DNA of 40,513 bases from Prochlorococcus sp. AG-347-O22 (GCA_003278845.1 QCCX01000009.1:1-40513), one strand, 5' to 3'. Shown: positions 8,727 to 16,299, counted from the stretch's first letter. Notes: a model not told the origin generated them from the letters alone. Numbers and translations are program-made.

Positions 8727-9404
8727 CTAGCCAACAAAATCTAACTTTTTGAAATTTTTATAGCAATGTAGAAAAATTCCTGTGGATAACAAAAATTCAA
8801 AAATCTCTTGATCATTTCTAATTTGTTGAGTAGTTGAAGCCCAAGATAAATCAAAGTAAAAATAAAAAAGTGCCACGAATAAAAAGTACAAAGATAAATC
8901 TTTACTTGGGAAAGCTTTTATATTTTTAAATTTCCTCCATCCAAACCAACCAAGAAATATACAGCTTATTTCAAAAATTGGATCCAATAAATAGTTGTGA
9001 AAAAAAGGTAAGTTATGAAAATTAGTTTCTCCTTGAACATTTATATCAGAAATAGAGTTGATTCCAATCCCAGTTATTCGCTCTCCCCAACTAATTTCTT
9101 CACCTGCTATGACAAATGATAATAAAGCTATTAAAAGCCAAATAATTGAATTTATATTTTTCTTTCTTTTTGTTCTTACATATATAAATAATGCCAGAAT
9201 AGAGGATATTGCATATTCAATAAACTGAATCCATTCTAGTGGGCCATCTTCACTTCTTAGCCAGTCAAACCAACTTATACCAATTAGATCTCTACCATAT
9301 GGAAGAATATAAACAAATCCATAAATAAATAGTAAATAAAGAATTGGGAAAAGGCTTACTTGAGGTAAAATAAATCCAAAAGGAGTTTTAATCTCTTTAT
9401 GCAT
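8727..9404 (-). CDS. Polytopic membrane protein of unknown function, 225 aa
   Basis: About six hydrophobic segments span residues 13-215. A central polar motif AGEEISWGERITG followed by NVQGETNFHNL is the recognisable feature; EEISWGxR...NxQxExNxHN occurs in a widespread family of uncharacterised bacterial membrane proteins and looks like an intramembrane polar site. It is the only gene between the 8635 and 9574 tRNA-Pro relics, so it was probably brought as cargo. No operon partner. I cannot assign a function. Confidence 0.75.
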   Translation of the reverse strand: MHKEIKTPFGFILPQVSLFPILYLLFIYGFVYILPYGRDLIGISWFDWLRSEDGPLEWIQFIEYAISSILALFIYVRTKRKKNINSIIWLLIALLSFVIAGEEISWGERITGIGINSISDINVQGETNFHNLPFFHNYLLDPIFEISCIFLGWFGWRKFKNIKAFPSKDLSLYFLFVALFYFYFDLSWASTTQQIRNDQEIFEFLLSTGIFLHCYKNFKKLDFVG

Positions 9405-9485
9405 TTAAGATATAGGTTAAAATAGTTTAAATTTAAATTTAATATAAGTTTAAAATAGTACAGGACCTCAAATGTCTTGGCTTTG

Positions 9486-9573
9486 GTAAATTTTTCTTAA
9501 AAAATCGTAGTTTTATCAATTTTTTAAAATTTGGCTTTTAACAGAAACATGTTATGGACTATGATCTTATGCG
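9486..9573 (+). repeat. Duplicated upstream region of tRNA-Pro (copy 1)
   Basis: The ~88 nt before the 9574 relic align with 10122-10210 before the 10211 fragment, sharing GTAAATTTT, CTTAAAAAATCGT, CTTTTAACAGA-like text and CATGTTATGGACT. It probably is the old tRNA-Pro promoter carried along with each displaced 5' half. The intact tRNA has a different upstream sequence. Confidence 0.75.
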
Positions 9574-9613
9574 CGGGGCGTGGCGCAGCTTGGTAGAGCG
9601 GGTGCTTTAGGAG
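9574..9613 (+). repeat. tRNA-Pro 5'-half relic, middle copy
   Basis: The first 40 nt of tRNA-Pro are present with two changes (TAGAGCGG for TAGCGCGG and TTTAGGAG for TTTGGGAG), then the match ends. The sequence after it (AAAGTATTACAATAACTAG, 9631-9649) is homologous to that after the 10211 fragment (10269-10287), so it is the left end of an older element of the same kind. Confidence 0.85.
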
Positions 9614-9675
9614 TTAACGATTATACAAACCAAAGTATTACAATAACTAGATCAAGGTAAAATATTACAATCTAT

Positions 9676-9692
9676 TTAGTGAAGGTTAGTGA
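9676..9692 (+). repeat. Direct repeat pair TTAGTGA x2, left end of a relic element
   Basis: TTAGTGA at 9676 and 9686 (period 10). It lies 102 nt from its tRNA fragment start. The GTACGCA pair of the intact element also has period 10 and lies 103 nt from its own fragment. Probably a recombinase arm site of different specificity. Confidence 0.55.
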
Positions 9693-9734
9693 GGAATTTT
9701 TTTAAGCGCGGTTGCTTTCACATACACCGAACTA

Positions 9735-9788
9735 CTAGTTAACTTTTATGCAGATTGCAACTATTAGTGGGAGTAGTAAGCGTTTCAT
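9735..9788 (-). other. Mini-ORF MKRLLLPLIVAICIKVN overlapping the preceding stop codon
   Basis: Its ATG overlaps the TGA of the 9785-10036 gene (ATGA). It resembles the signal-peptide-like start MKRLLLPL seen in many Prochlorococcus small proteins but stops after 17 codons. Similar short starts follow several other minus-strand genes in this window. Probably a remnant or a coupled leader peptide, not a functional protein. Confidence 0.35.
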
Positions 9789-10036
9789 TTAATCTTTTTT
9801 GTCAAATTTTTTTTGCCCCACCATATCCAATAAGTGAAAGACAAAATAGGTAAAATCAAAAATAAAATTTCTGTAAGTAATACTAGGAATGAGTCTTGAT
9901 TGAAAAACTCAAGTTCACCTATTGTTTTCCAAATTATTTCTACTATTAAACCTGCTAACTCCTCCCAAATAACTATAAAGGCAACATTAATTGCAACTTG
10001 AGCAACTTTATTTTTTGGGAGTAGTAAGTGTTTCAT
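9785..10036 (-). CDS. Small membrane protein, 83 aa
   Basis: Two hydrophobic segments (about residues 11-34 and 52-72) with an acidic hinge between them and a basic tail KKNLTKKIK. The first codons MKHLLLPKN repeat the recurrent MKxLLLP start found elsewhere in the island. It lies alone inside the relic unit between the 9574 and 10211 tRNA fragments. No family recognised. Confidence 0.5.
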   Translation of the reverse strand: MKHLLLPKNKVAQVAINVAFIVIWEELAGLIVEIIWKTIGELEFFNQDSFLVLLTEILFLILPILSFTYWIWWGKKNLTKKIK

Positions 10037-10121
10037 TTTTTGATATTTTTTAGTAAAGCAGGTGTCACCAAACTTCCCGCTTAATTGAAGAAAAACATTA
10101 TCGACAATTTAGCGAGGATTA

Positions 10122-10210
10122 GTAAATTTTCCTTAAAAAATCGTTCTTTTATCAATATTTTTAAAATTTGGTCTTTAACAGATGCATGTTATGGACTAAG
10201 ATCTTATGAA
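10122..10210 (+). repeat. Duplicated upstream region of tRNA-Pro (copy 2)
   Basis: Pair of 9486-9573. TTATGGACTAAGATCTTATG before the tRNA half contains a plausible -10 (TAAGAT). It was presumably the working tRNA-Pro promoter before the present element inserted. Confidence 0.7.
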
Positions 10211-10252
10211 CGGGGCGTGGCGCAGCTTGGTAGCGCGGGTGCTTTGGGAGCA
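10211..10252 (+). repeat. tRNA-Pro 5' half, left attachment site of the element
   Basis: 42 nt identical to the first 42 nt of the intact tRNA-Pro (18777-18818), ending just past the anticodon at GGGAGCA. Then the sequence changes to element DNA. Together with the intact tRNA it forms the direct repeat flanking the integrase-bearing element. The break point places strand exchange in or near the anticodon loop. Confidence 0.92.
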
Positions 10253-10276
10253 TCCACCCTCAGAACATAAAGTATT

Positions 10277-10330
10277 GCAGTAACTAGGATAAGCGTTTTC
10301 ATAATTCACCCTTGTACGCATATGTACGCA
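10277..10330 (+). promoter_or_regulatory. Left-end recombinase site cluster
   Basis: GCAGTAA (10277-10283) and AAGCGTTTT (10291-10299) recur in inverted order at the right end (18696-18715). GTACGCA occurs at 10314 and 10324 (period 10) and recurs at 18569 (inverted), 18589 and 18600. The segment 10313-10334 is nearly the reverse complement of 18564-18585. These are likely arm-type or accessory binding sites for the recombinase or its HTH partner. Confidence 0.65.
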
Positions 10331-11044
10331 AATTTATCAAAAACAATCAAAGAATTTGATGTTTCCTACCGCAAAGGTAGAGCCAAAATATCAGATCAAG
10401 AGTTTGACTCATTAGTAAGGAATTTAAAAAGGATTGATCCTAACAATTCCTACTTTCACCAAAACAAAGTATTGCCTTCAATGGGCAATGGTAACTATGA
10501 GGAGTTCTTAGAAACTCTTCTTCCAGACACAAGATTAATCCTTACACCAAAGATTGATGGTTGCGCTGTCGGTCTTATGTACACCAAAGGAAAGCTAGTT
10601 AAAGCAATTACTAGAAAAGGTAAGGACAAAACCGAAGCACTAAAAACAATAAAAAATATTCCTCATAAATTGCCTATTAATATAGACATCCAAATTAGAG
10701 GGGAACTATATGGGCATGGATTAATACCAACCAAGTCTCAAGCATTAGCGGGTGGTCATCTTAGAAAGAAAATTCCTACAGGTGATGGATTATCTTTTTG
10801 TAGTTTTGAAATTTTAAATTCAGAACTAAATAAGCACACTCAACTAATACAACTTAAGAAGTTAGGTTTTGAAGTTCCAGAACATAAATTCACTAATTAT
10901 TTAAGTGAAGTAGATATATATAGAAAGCTTTGGTTAGAAGGAAAGCTTTTTTCTTCATATCCAATGGATGGATTTGTATTAACTGTAAATAGTAGAAAAT
11001 TGCAGAAACAGCTTTATCAATATCAATATGCAATCAAATGTTGA
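10322..11044 (+). CDS. NAD-dependent DNA ligase-like adenylation domain protein, 240 aa
   Basis: Matches only the adenylation domain of LigA: catalytic motif I KIDG (Lys77), then YTKGKLVKAITRKGKDKTE, motif III RGELYGHG (126-133), and motif IV DGFVLTV near 216. It ends at QYQYAIKC, where LigA has the RWAIAYKF motif V lysine region. OB fold, zinc finger, HhH and BRCT domains are absent, about 430 residues shorter than LigA. An N-terminal Ia-like helical part seems present. It may adenylate DNA ends or work with host parts; whether it seals nicks is unclear. The start codon lies inside the left-end GTACGCA repeat. Confidence 0.75.
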   Translation: MYANLSKTIKEFDVSYRKGRAKISDQEFDSLVRNLKRIDPNNSYFHQNKVLPSMGNGNYEEFLETLLPDTRLILTPKIDGCAVGLMYTKGKLVKAITRKGKDKTEALKTIKNIPHKLPINIDIQIRGELYGHGLIPTKSQALAGGHLRKKIPTGDGLSFCSFEILNSELNKHTQLIQLKKLGFEVPEHKFTNYLSEVDIYRKLWLEGKLFSSYPMDGFVLTVNSRKLQKQLYQYQYAIKC

Positions 11045-11244
11045 TAGGTGTTGTCATAACAAAACCTCACACATGCCGATATATCTCTATTTAAGGGGTT
11101 GTCACTAGATCTAACTCTTCCTAACATGCCTACAACACTCAGTTGAGAACAGGCAGTATCGGCCTAATCACTAACACCGAGTTATACACCTTATCTTTAT
11201 CTATTTATGAAAACCTTTATACACGCACACCAAGGAGTAACTCA
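11045..11244 (+). promoter_or_regulatory. Leader/promoter region of the early operon
   Basis: 200 nt without a gene before the HTH gene. GTTGTCAT (11050) and GTTGTCAC (11098) occur here, and GTTGTCAC recurs at 13911 upstream of the capsid gene, so the two transcription units may share a regulator. AAGGAG at 11232 is the ribosome binding site of the next gene. Confidence 0.35.
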
Positions 11245-11478
11245 ATGTTCACCAAAAAATGGCTTACAGCCGCCGAAACTTCAGAACAACTTGCATTTTC
11301 TGAAGCAACACTAAGAAGACTTAGACAAAAAGGAGTCTTTAAAGCGGGAGTACATTACAGAAGGAAATTTGCGGGAAATCATAATAGCCCTATTCTCTAT
11401 AACTTAGAAATATGTGAAGAAGCACTCCTAGAGAGAGATGCGAGAGATGCAAGAAGCCTAGAACTAGCGAGGGGTTAA
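11245..11478 (+). CDS. Small HTH (AlpA/excisionase-like) DNA-binding protein
   Basis: 77 aa starting at ATG 11245, chosen because AAGGAG lies 8 nt upstream; the open frame extends further 5' but only from a TTG without such a site. WLTAAETSEQLAFSEATLRR then LRQKGVFKAGVHYRRK is a winged/MerR-type helix-turn-helix as in excisionases and AlpA regulators. The C-terminus is charged. First gene of a tight four-gene set (11245-13610). Likely a recombination directionality factor or operon regulator. Confidence 0.7.
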   Translation: MFTKKWLTAAETSEQLAFSEATLRRLRQKGVFKAGVHYRRKFAGNHNSPILYNLEICEEALLERDARDARSLELARG

Positions 11479-11480
11479 TA

Positions 11481-11864
11481 ATGACAAACAAAAAAAATGA
11501 CTCTCACGCCAATGAGAGCCAAAAAGATTTTGCTGCTTTCAATTTACCATTTAATCAAAGTGAATTTGCAAAACAATTAATATTGCATTGGTGCAGAGAA
11601 TTAGAAGGAAAAACCGAAGATGAAGCCATTGCGAATATTATTGAAAAAATTGCAATAAACTCCGCAGAAAATCAAACTCAAAAATTACAAATTAAGGCTT
11701 TTTCAGAAAAAATTGCTGAATTAGAAAAAGGTCATAATGATCTTTGCAAAGCTAATGATGCTAGAAAAGCTGAGTCAGTTGCTATAGGTCAAGAACAGCA
11801 GAAAATCCATAAATGGTATAGAGATCAATTTAAAAAGATCCAAGGTTGGAGATGGTGGCAATGA
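11481..11864 (+). CDS. Hypothetical coiled-coil protein, 127 aa
   Basis: Starts 3 nt after the HTH gene stop and ends in an ATGA overlap with the next gene. Residues about 60-115 (NQTQKLQIKAFSEKIAELEK onward) have heptad-like Leu/Ile/Ala spacing. A short helical region FNQSEFAKQLILHWCRELEG precedes it. The C-terminus is aromatic (WRWWQ). No family recognised. Its place before the helicase suggests a replication accessory or regulator. Confidence 0.7.
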   Translation: MTNKKNDSHANESQKDFAAFNLPFNQSEFAKQLILHWCRELEGKTEDEAIANIIEKIAINSAENQTQKLQIKAFSEKIAELEKGHNDLCKANDARKAESVAIGQEQQKIHKWYRDQFKKIQGWRWWQ

Positions 11865-12325
11865 CAAATATCAATGGTAAGTGGATACAGAGAGAACATT
11901 TTGATTCTGAAGAAGATAGAAAAAAGGCAATGAATGATTGGCGTAGAAGGTACTATGAAATCTTTCGATCAGACGATCAATTCTGTAATTGGCTTAAATT
12001 GCCTTGGAATGATAAACCAGTAACACCTAAGTATTTAAAAGAATACGAGCAACAAAAAGCAATTCTTGAAGAATTTTATAAATATGAAGGTGCTTATGAT
12101 GGGTTACCTGAGTGCCATAAATATCATGGCAATGATGGCAAATATCATGAAATCTTCTTTGAAGAACACCAGAAAGTTCTTGCTCAACATAGAAAAGAAA
12201 CTGATGAGTTCTTAAGAAAAATTAGAGGTGGCAGAGTAACTCAAGGACATACACCCGCGAAGAGAAAGCCTAATAGATCAATTACAAATAATCCACCTAG
12301 AAGGAAGACTATCTATCGTGACTAA
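11861..12325 (+). CDS. Hypothetical protein, 154 aa
   Basis: Start at ATG 11861, overlapping the previous TGA by 4 nt, rather than 11846, since MTNINGKWIQREHF follows normal operon coupling. Rich in Lys, Glu, Tyr and Trp, probably soluble and helical, with a basic, Arg-rich C-terminus (RRKTIYRD) suggesting nucleic-acid contact. It overlaps the helicase gene by 8 nt. Unknown function; perhaps primase- or loader-related by position only. Confidence 0.7.
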   Translation: MTNINGKWIQREHFDSEEDRKKAMNDWRRRYYEIFRSDDQFCNWLKLPWNDKPVTPKYLKEYEQQKAILEEFYKYEGAYDGLPECHKYHGNDGKYHEIFFEEHQKVLAQHRKETDEFLRKIRGGRVTQGHTPAKRKPNRSITNNPPRRKTIYRD

Positions 12326-13610
12326 ATTAACCAAAGATCAACCCTTATCAATATCGGTTGGTTTTTTAAAAGATTTTCCAGAAGGCTTCCAAGGTAATCA
12401 ACATCAAAAAATTAAATCTGGTGAATTATCAAGATTATTAGTTTCTCATTATGGAAAAAGATTAGCTTTTAATCTTCTTTCTTTAGAACCAGAAATTGAT
12501 AATCATTTTATTGATCTTGAATACTGTCAGTTGTTCTATAACTACCTATCAATAATGGGTTATGAAATAGGGAAAGAAGCTGCATTTGATGCACTACTTA
12601 CAGCTGCAAGAGATGGTCAATATCACCCGATTTGTAGATATTTAGAAAATATAGTTTCTAATCCATCAATCAAACCTATTAACTTGGATACTGTTGCAAG
12701 TGACTATCTTGGAACAAATTCTGAATTGTACAATCAGATCCTAAAAACTACTCTTCTAGCAGCTGTAGGAAGAGTTAAAGATAGAGGAATAAAGTTTGAT
12801 AATTGTTGTGTTTTGGTTGGTCGGCAAGGAACAGGAAAATCTACTTTTTGGAGATATTTAGCTTCTGATCCTTGGTTTTGTGATACATGGCAACCTAGAG
12901 AACAAGATCTATTTATGGCAATTCAATCAACATGGATATTTGAAATTGCAGAATTAGATAGGCTTAATCCTCATGGTGATAAAGCTGCAAAATTAAAAGC
13001 ACTTTTATCAAGTAGTGTTGATAAATTTAGACGACCCTATGGGAAGGCAGTTGGCATATTCCCAAGACCTTCAATATTAGTTTCATCATGTAATAGAAAA
13101 GATTTCTTAAACGATCCGACAGGTAATAGAAGATATTGGGTTATTGATTTAGGAGAAAAACAAATTAACAATAATAAGGTTCTTAGAGATAGAGACAGTA
13201 TTTGGAAAGCTGCTGCGTTGGCATATAAAAGTGGCATGGTTCTAGACCTTCCACAAGAATATGCGACTCAAAGTTTCTCTATAAATAATGAATATGAAGC
13301 TGAAGATCCATTCCTCGCGAGAATAGAAGAATGGGTAACAAAGCCACACAATAAATTTAGATTTACCACCGAGCAAGCTTTGGTGAATAGTGGTTGTAGA
13401 AGTGCAGAGAATGTAACACCAAATGACTTGAAGTTATGTGCAGACTGCTTAAGAAAACTTGGTTTTGATAAAGGAAATCAATCTAGATATAAAGACCCTA
13501 TTACAAATAAAAGTGTTAGAGCTAGGTATTGGAGTCACCCAGAATGGACAGAACAGCAGAAGACCCAACCACCAAGAAAATCTAATTTTGAACCTAGAGC
13601 ATTAATTTGA
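12318..13610 (+). CDS. VirE/D5-like superfamily 3-type ATPase (replicative helicase candidate)
   Basis: 430 aa, GTG start. The ATPase core has Walker A GRQGTGKST (168-176), Walker B-like WIFEIAELD (206-214), and the C motif/Arg-finger region SSCNRKDFLNDPTGNRRYW that marks the virulence-associated E / phage D5 family. The C-terminal ~110 residues form a likely winged-helix DNA-binding part (PHNKFRFTTEQALVNSGC). The N-terminal ~120 residues show no clear primase catalytic motif, so priming may come from elsewhere. Hexameric helicases of this kind start replication of phages and satellites. A terminator follows. Confidence 0.85.
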   Translation: MTKLTKDQPLSISVGFLKDFPEGFQGNQHQKIKSGELSRLLVSHYGKRLAFNLLSLEPEIDNHFIDLEYCQLFYNYLSIMGYEIGKEAAFDALLTAARDGQYHPICRYLENIVSNPSIKPINLDTVASDYLGTNSELYNQILKTTLLAAVGRVKDRGIKFDNCCVLVGRQGTGKSTFWRYLASDPWFCDTWQPREQDLFMAIQSTWIFEIAELDRLNPHGDKAAKLKALLSSSVDKFRRPYGKAVGIFPRPSILVSSCNRKDFLNDPTGNRRYWVIDLGEKQINNNKVLRDRDSIWKAAALAYKSGMVLDLPQEYATQSFSINNEYEAEDPFLARIEEWVTKPHNKFRFTTEQALVNSGCRSAENVTPNDLKLCADCLRKLGFDKGNQSRYKDPITNKSVRARYWSHPEWTEQQKTQPPRKSNFEPRALI

Positions 13611-13683
13611 CTCAAGTGACTCAATGCACCAAAAAGACATGAGTCAGCGCAAATCTAAGTTGGTGGAATAGGTTAAAAGGTTT

Positions 13684-13697
13684 TGTCTCATGTCTCA
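13684..13697 (+). repeat. Tandem TGTCTCA x2
   Basis: Two adjacent 7-nt copies in the 3' UTR of the helicase gene. Inverted partner TGACATGAGACAG lies at 13773-13785. Possibly an operator or an RNA switch between two stem forms. Confidence 0.4.
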
Positions 13698-13769
13698 TTG
13701 GAAATCTACAAAAAGTCTATTTTTTATATAAATATCTAATAATTAGATACAGCAAGTTTTCACAACCCC

Positions 13770-13793
13770 GCTGTGACATGAGACAGCTTTTTT
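13770..13793 (+). terminator. Terminator after the helicase gene
   Basis: GCTGT (13770-13774) pairs with ACAGC (13783-13787) followed by TTTTTT. The loop holds GACATGAG, which is also complementary to the tandem TGTCTCA repeats at 13684-13697, so an alternative longer stem could form. Confidence 0.6.
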
Positions 13794-13810
13794 ATTACGA
13801 AATAGACATA

Positions 13811-13861
13811 AAAAATTAAGCTAATTTAAGCAAAAATAAGCCAAATTAAGAGATTTTTAAG
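13811..13861 (+). repeat. AT-rich 10-bp phased repeats, candidate replication origin
   Basis: Four successive 10-mers end in TAAG at 13820, 13830, 13840 and 13850 (consensus cNAAATTAAG), with a fifth TTTTTAAG ending at 13861. The perfect helical phasing, AT richness and position right after a helicase gene fit iterons plus an unwinding element. No rep-protein site is known for this family, so this is inference. Confidence 0.45.
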
Positions 13862-13983
13862 GATAAATAATAATATTAGACACGTTTAATACTAACCAGA
13901 CTAAACCCGAGTTGTCACAATGGATTTCAGCTAAAACCTAACGCCTTTTTTCTTTAGAATATGGTAGTTGAACTCATTATTTT

Positions 13984-14127
13984 ATGAACAACATATATCA
14001 ACCAGATGACGACACTACCAAAATTTGTCGCCATCCCAAAGATGACACTCTCAGCAACCCTATGCGGAGACGTTATCTACAAACATTATTTCTAGAGAAA
14101 TCATGGAAAAAACAGATTTTGAATTAG
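13984..14127 (+). CDS. Possible small protein overlapping the capsid gene start, 47 aa
   Basis: MNNIYQPDDDTTKICRHPKD then DTLSNPMRRRYLQTLF; it ends inside the capsid gene (25-nt overlap, other frame). Acidic first half, basic second half. An overlap of this kind could couple translation to the capsid gene. No family recognised and no strong ribosome binding site, so it may be chance. Confidence 0.35.
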   Translation: MNNIYQPDDDTTKICRHPKDDTLSNPMRRRYLQTLFLEKSWKKQILN

Positions 14128-15716
14128 TAACTAGAAATCAATCCTTATCTGACTTAGAAGAGACATCTAATGAAGATGAACTGATATTTTCATTCAGTTC
14201 TGAAAAACCTGTTCAAAGGCATTTTGGACAAGAAGTATTAGGACATGATGTGGACAATATTGATTTTGAAAGATTGCATACTGGTGGTCTATTACTTTTT
14301 AATCATCATCCCGACAAAGTGTTAGGGCGTATTAATGACGCATGGATTGATGGAAAGAAAGCTAGAGCATCAGTTAAATGGGCAACTAATCCACTAGCTC
14401 AAGAAGTTAGAAAAGATGTTGAAAATGGCATCATAACTTCCGTTTCTGTGGGCTATTCCATTGATGAGATGGAAGAGCAAGAAAACGGAACTCTTAGGGC
14501 TACCAGATGGAGACCTCATGAAGTTTCGCTAGTAACAATCCCTGCGGATGACTCAGTTGGCGTAGGCCGAAGTATTCAATCAACAACTACTAAAACAATG
14601 ACGCAACACAACGTAGAACCAATTCAAACAATTAGAGATGAGTTCGCAAGAGAATCAGAAGAGTTCTCACTTATTAAAGCTGCACAATCAATTGCAAGCG
14701 GAAGAGGACTATCAGGAAGAGAAAGAGAAGTTACAGAAGAGATCGAGAGAAGAACTGGTCAAAGAACTTCTGGTTTTTATATGCCTAGCAATGGTTGGGG
14801 CAACCTAAAGCAAAGAGCTTACAAAGTTGGTACAGCAAGTCTCGGTGGTGATTTGGTGGCTACTAACAAAATGCCAGAAGAGTTCATTGACGTTGTTAGA
14901 AATCAGCTTGCTGTTAGTCAGCTTGGAGCAAGAACAATGGAAGGACTTCCTAAAGGTAATATCGAGATTCCTAAGAGAGATACAGGAGCAACCGCTTATT
15001 TCATTGCGGGTGATGGTGATGACTCAATTACTGAATCAACAGGTTCATTCAGTACTTTGGATCTTTCACCAAAAACAATTGGTTGTTTCTCTAAATATTC
15101 AAGATTAATGGAGATGCAAGCATTGCCAGAAGTGGAAGCTCTTCTAAGAATTGACATGATAGAAGCGATTGCTCAGAAGATAGATCAAACTGCAATTAAT
15201 GGTTCTGGAAGTTCTAACCAACCTACTGGAATTTTGCAGACTACTGGAATAGGTTCTGTTGCTTTAGCAACCAATGGTGCAGCCCCAACAATTGATAAGT
15301 TGATCGATTTAAAAGGTGAAGTTGCGATTGATTCTTTAGATGCAGATAATGCAGGATTTTTAATTAATTCCAAAACAGAAAAAACACTTTCCAAGCTAAA
15401 AGATGGAGATGGAAGATACCTTCTTGATCCATATGTTTCTTATGTAGGTGAAGCATCTTTATGCGGTAGAAGAGTCGTAACTTCTAACAACGTGCCTTCT
15501 AACTTAACTAAGGGCAGCGGGTCAAATCTTAGTGCAATTATCTATGGAGACTTCAGTCAATTAATGATTGCAATGTTTGCAAATATCGAAGTTCTAATTG
15601 ATCCATATTCTGATTTTGCATCTGGCAAAGTTGGTATAAGAGCTTTAGCTTCTTTCGATATTGGTATTAGACAAGCACCCGCTTTCGCAGCAATTAAAGA
15701 TTGTGTAACTGCATAA
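14103..15716 (+). CDS. HK97-type prohead protease-major capsid protein fusion
   Basis: 537 aa. Residues 1-160 resemble the HK97 prohead protease (peptidase family U35/S78): LLLFNHHPDKVLGRI carries the candidate His (68/69), ITSVSVGYSI the candidate Ser (113/115), then HEVSLVTIPAD. Residues about 165-220 form a charged helical linker like the scaffold (delta) domain. Residues 235-530 match the HK97 capsid fold (GGDLVATNKMPEEFIDVVRN; FSKYSRLMEMQALPEVEALL; QKIDQTAINGSGSSNQPTGI). The protease would cut off the linker during maturation. It is the only virion gene in the element, so portal, terminase and tail must come from a helper phage. Confidence 0.9.
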   Translation: MEKTDFELVTRNQSLSDLEETSNEDELIFSFSSEKPVQRHFGQEVLGHDVDNIDFERLHTGGLLLFNHHPDKVLGRINDAWIDGKKARASVKWATNPLAQEVRKDVENGIITSVSVGYSIDEMEEQENGTLRATRWRPHEVSLVTIPADDSVGVGRSIQSTTTKTMTQHNVEPIQTIRDEFARESEEFSLIKAAQSIASGRGLSGREREVTEEIERRTGQRTSGFYMPSNGWGNLKQRAYKVGTASLGGDLVATNKMPEEFIDVVRNQLAVSQLGARTMEGLPKGNIEIPKRDTGATAYFIAGDGDDSITESTGSFSTLDLSPKTIGCFSKYSRLMEMQALPEVEALLRIDMIEAIAQKIDQTAINGSGSSNQPTGILQTTGIGSVALATNGAAPTIDKLIDLKGEVAIDSLDADNAGFLINSKTEKTLSKLKDGDGRYLLDPYVSYVGEASLCGRRVVTSNNVPSNLTKGSGSNLSAIIYGDFSQLMIAMFANIEVLIDPYSDFASGKVGIRALASFDIGIRQAPAFAAIKDCVTA

Positions 15717-16047
15717 AAAACTTGTAGCGGGAGTTAAGCGAAGAAGGGTTTTCTAGCTTCTTGCCCCTTCTTCATTCTTCCATGGCATAGGGTGATGGGT
15801 CGTCTGTTTCTTCCGACTTGTTGTCAGCTTTTCTCCCGCTAACCCATTCTCAATAACAGACACCACATCTGTCATAACAGGTTCTTACTTTTGCTTAGGG
15901 TGGGAGTAACTTCACGGCGCAAAATTCCGCTAGGCACAAGGCACTAAATATGGACACACTTTTACACTATTGAGAAATAAAAAAAGCCTAGAATTATACC
16001 ACCGCAGTCAATCTCAAGCAATCACCTAACATGTAAATACTTGTAAG
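15717..16047. other. 331-nt non-coding region with strong predicted RNA structure
   Basis: No credible gene. It is more GC-rich than its surroundings and holds the nested stems described at 15725-15841. Its later part (15945-15980, ATATGGACACACTTTTACAC then ATTGAGAAATAA) resembles 32385-32420 in the outer island. Confidence 0.6.
15725..15841 (+). ncRNA. Candidate structured RNA or packaging-type site after the capsid gene
   Basis: TAGCGGGAG (15725-15733) pairs over 9 bp with CTCCCGCTA (15833-15841), enclosing a second perfect 8-bp stem AAGAAGGG (15741-15748)/CCCTTCTT (15765-15772). ATGGGT (15795-15800) could pair with ACCCAT (15842-15847) outside the outer stem, giving a pseudoknot. No T-run follows, so it is not an ordinary terminator. 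Position after capsid in a satellite suggests a regulatory RNA or DNA packaging site; neither is shown. Confidence 0.45.
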
Positions 16048-16299
16048 ATGAAACCAAAGCAATTTGATATTGAAGCCTATACGATTGCCGAAACCGCGAG
16101 AAGATTAGGCTACAAATCCACCAAAACAATCTATCGACTTCTCAACAAAGAAGTATTAGAAGACTATGTATATCTAGAACATTCTGGAAGAGTTTATCTA
16201 ATATTAGAACCACCAAATCTTCCAACTTTGGCGGAAAAAATTTCTGCAAATATTCAATATAGAAGAAAAAATATCATTAAAAAAGGGGCTAAGAAATAG
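16048..16299 (+). CDS. Small HTH protein, excisionase/MerR-like, 83 aa
   Basis: AYTIAETARRLGYKSTKTIY then RLLNKEVLEDYVYLEHSGRVY is a helix-turn-helix with a short wing. The C-terminus is strongly basic (RRKNIIKKGAKK). Second HTH protein of the element; candidates are recombination directionality factor or regulator. Its last codons overlap a minus-strand terminator hairpin serving the convergent gene at 16332-16667. Confidence 0.7.
   Translation: MKPKQFDIEAYTIAETARRLGYKSTKTIYRLLNKEVLEDYVYLEHSGRVYLILEPPNLPTLAEKISANIQYRRKNIIKKGAKK

Noticed and set aside
10085..10270. 61-aa plus-strand open frame
   Set aside because: It runs through the tRNA-Pro 5' half and its old promoter; it is a by-product of non-coding sequence.
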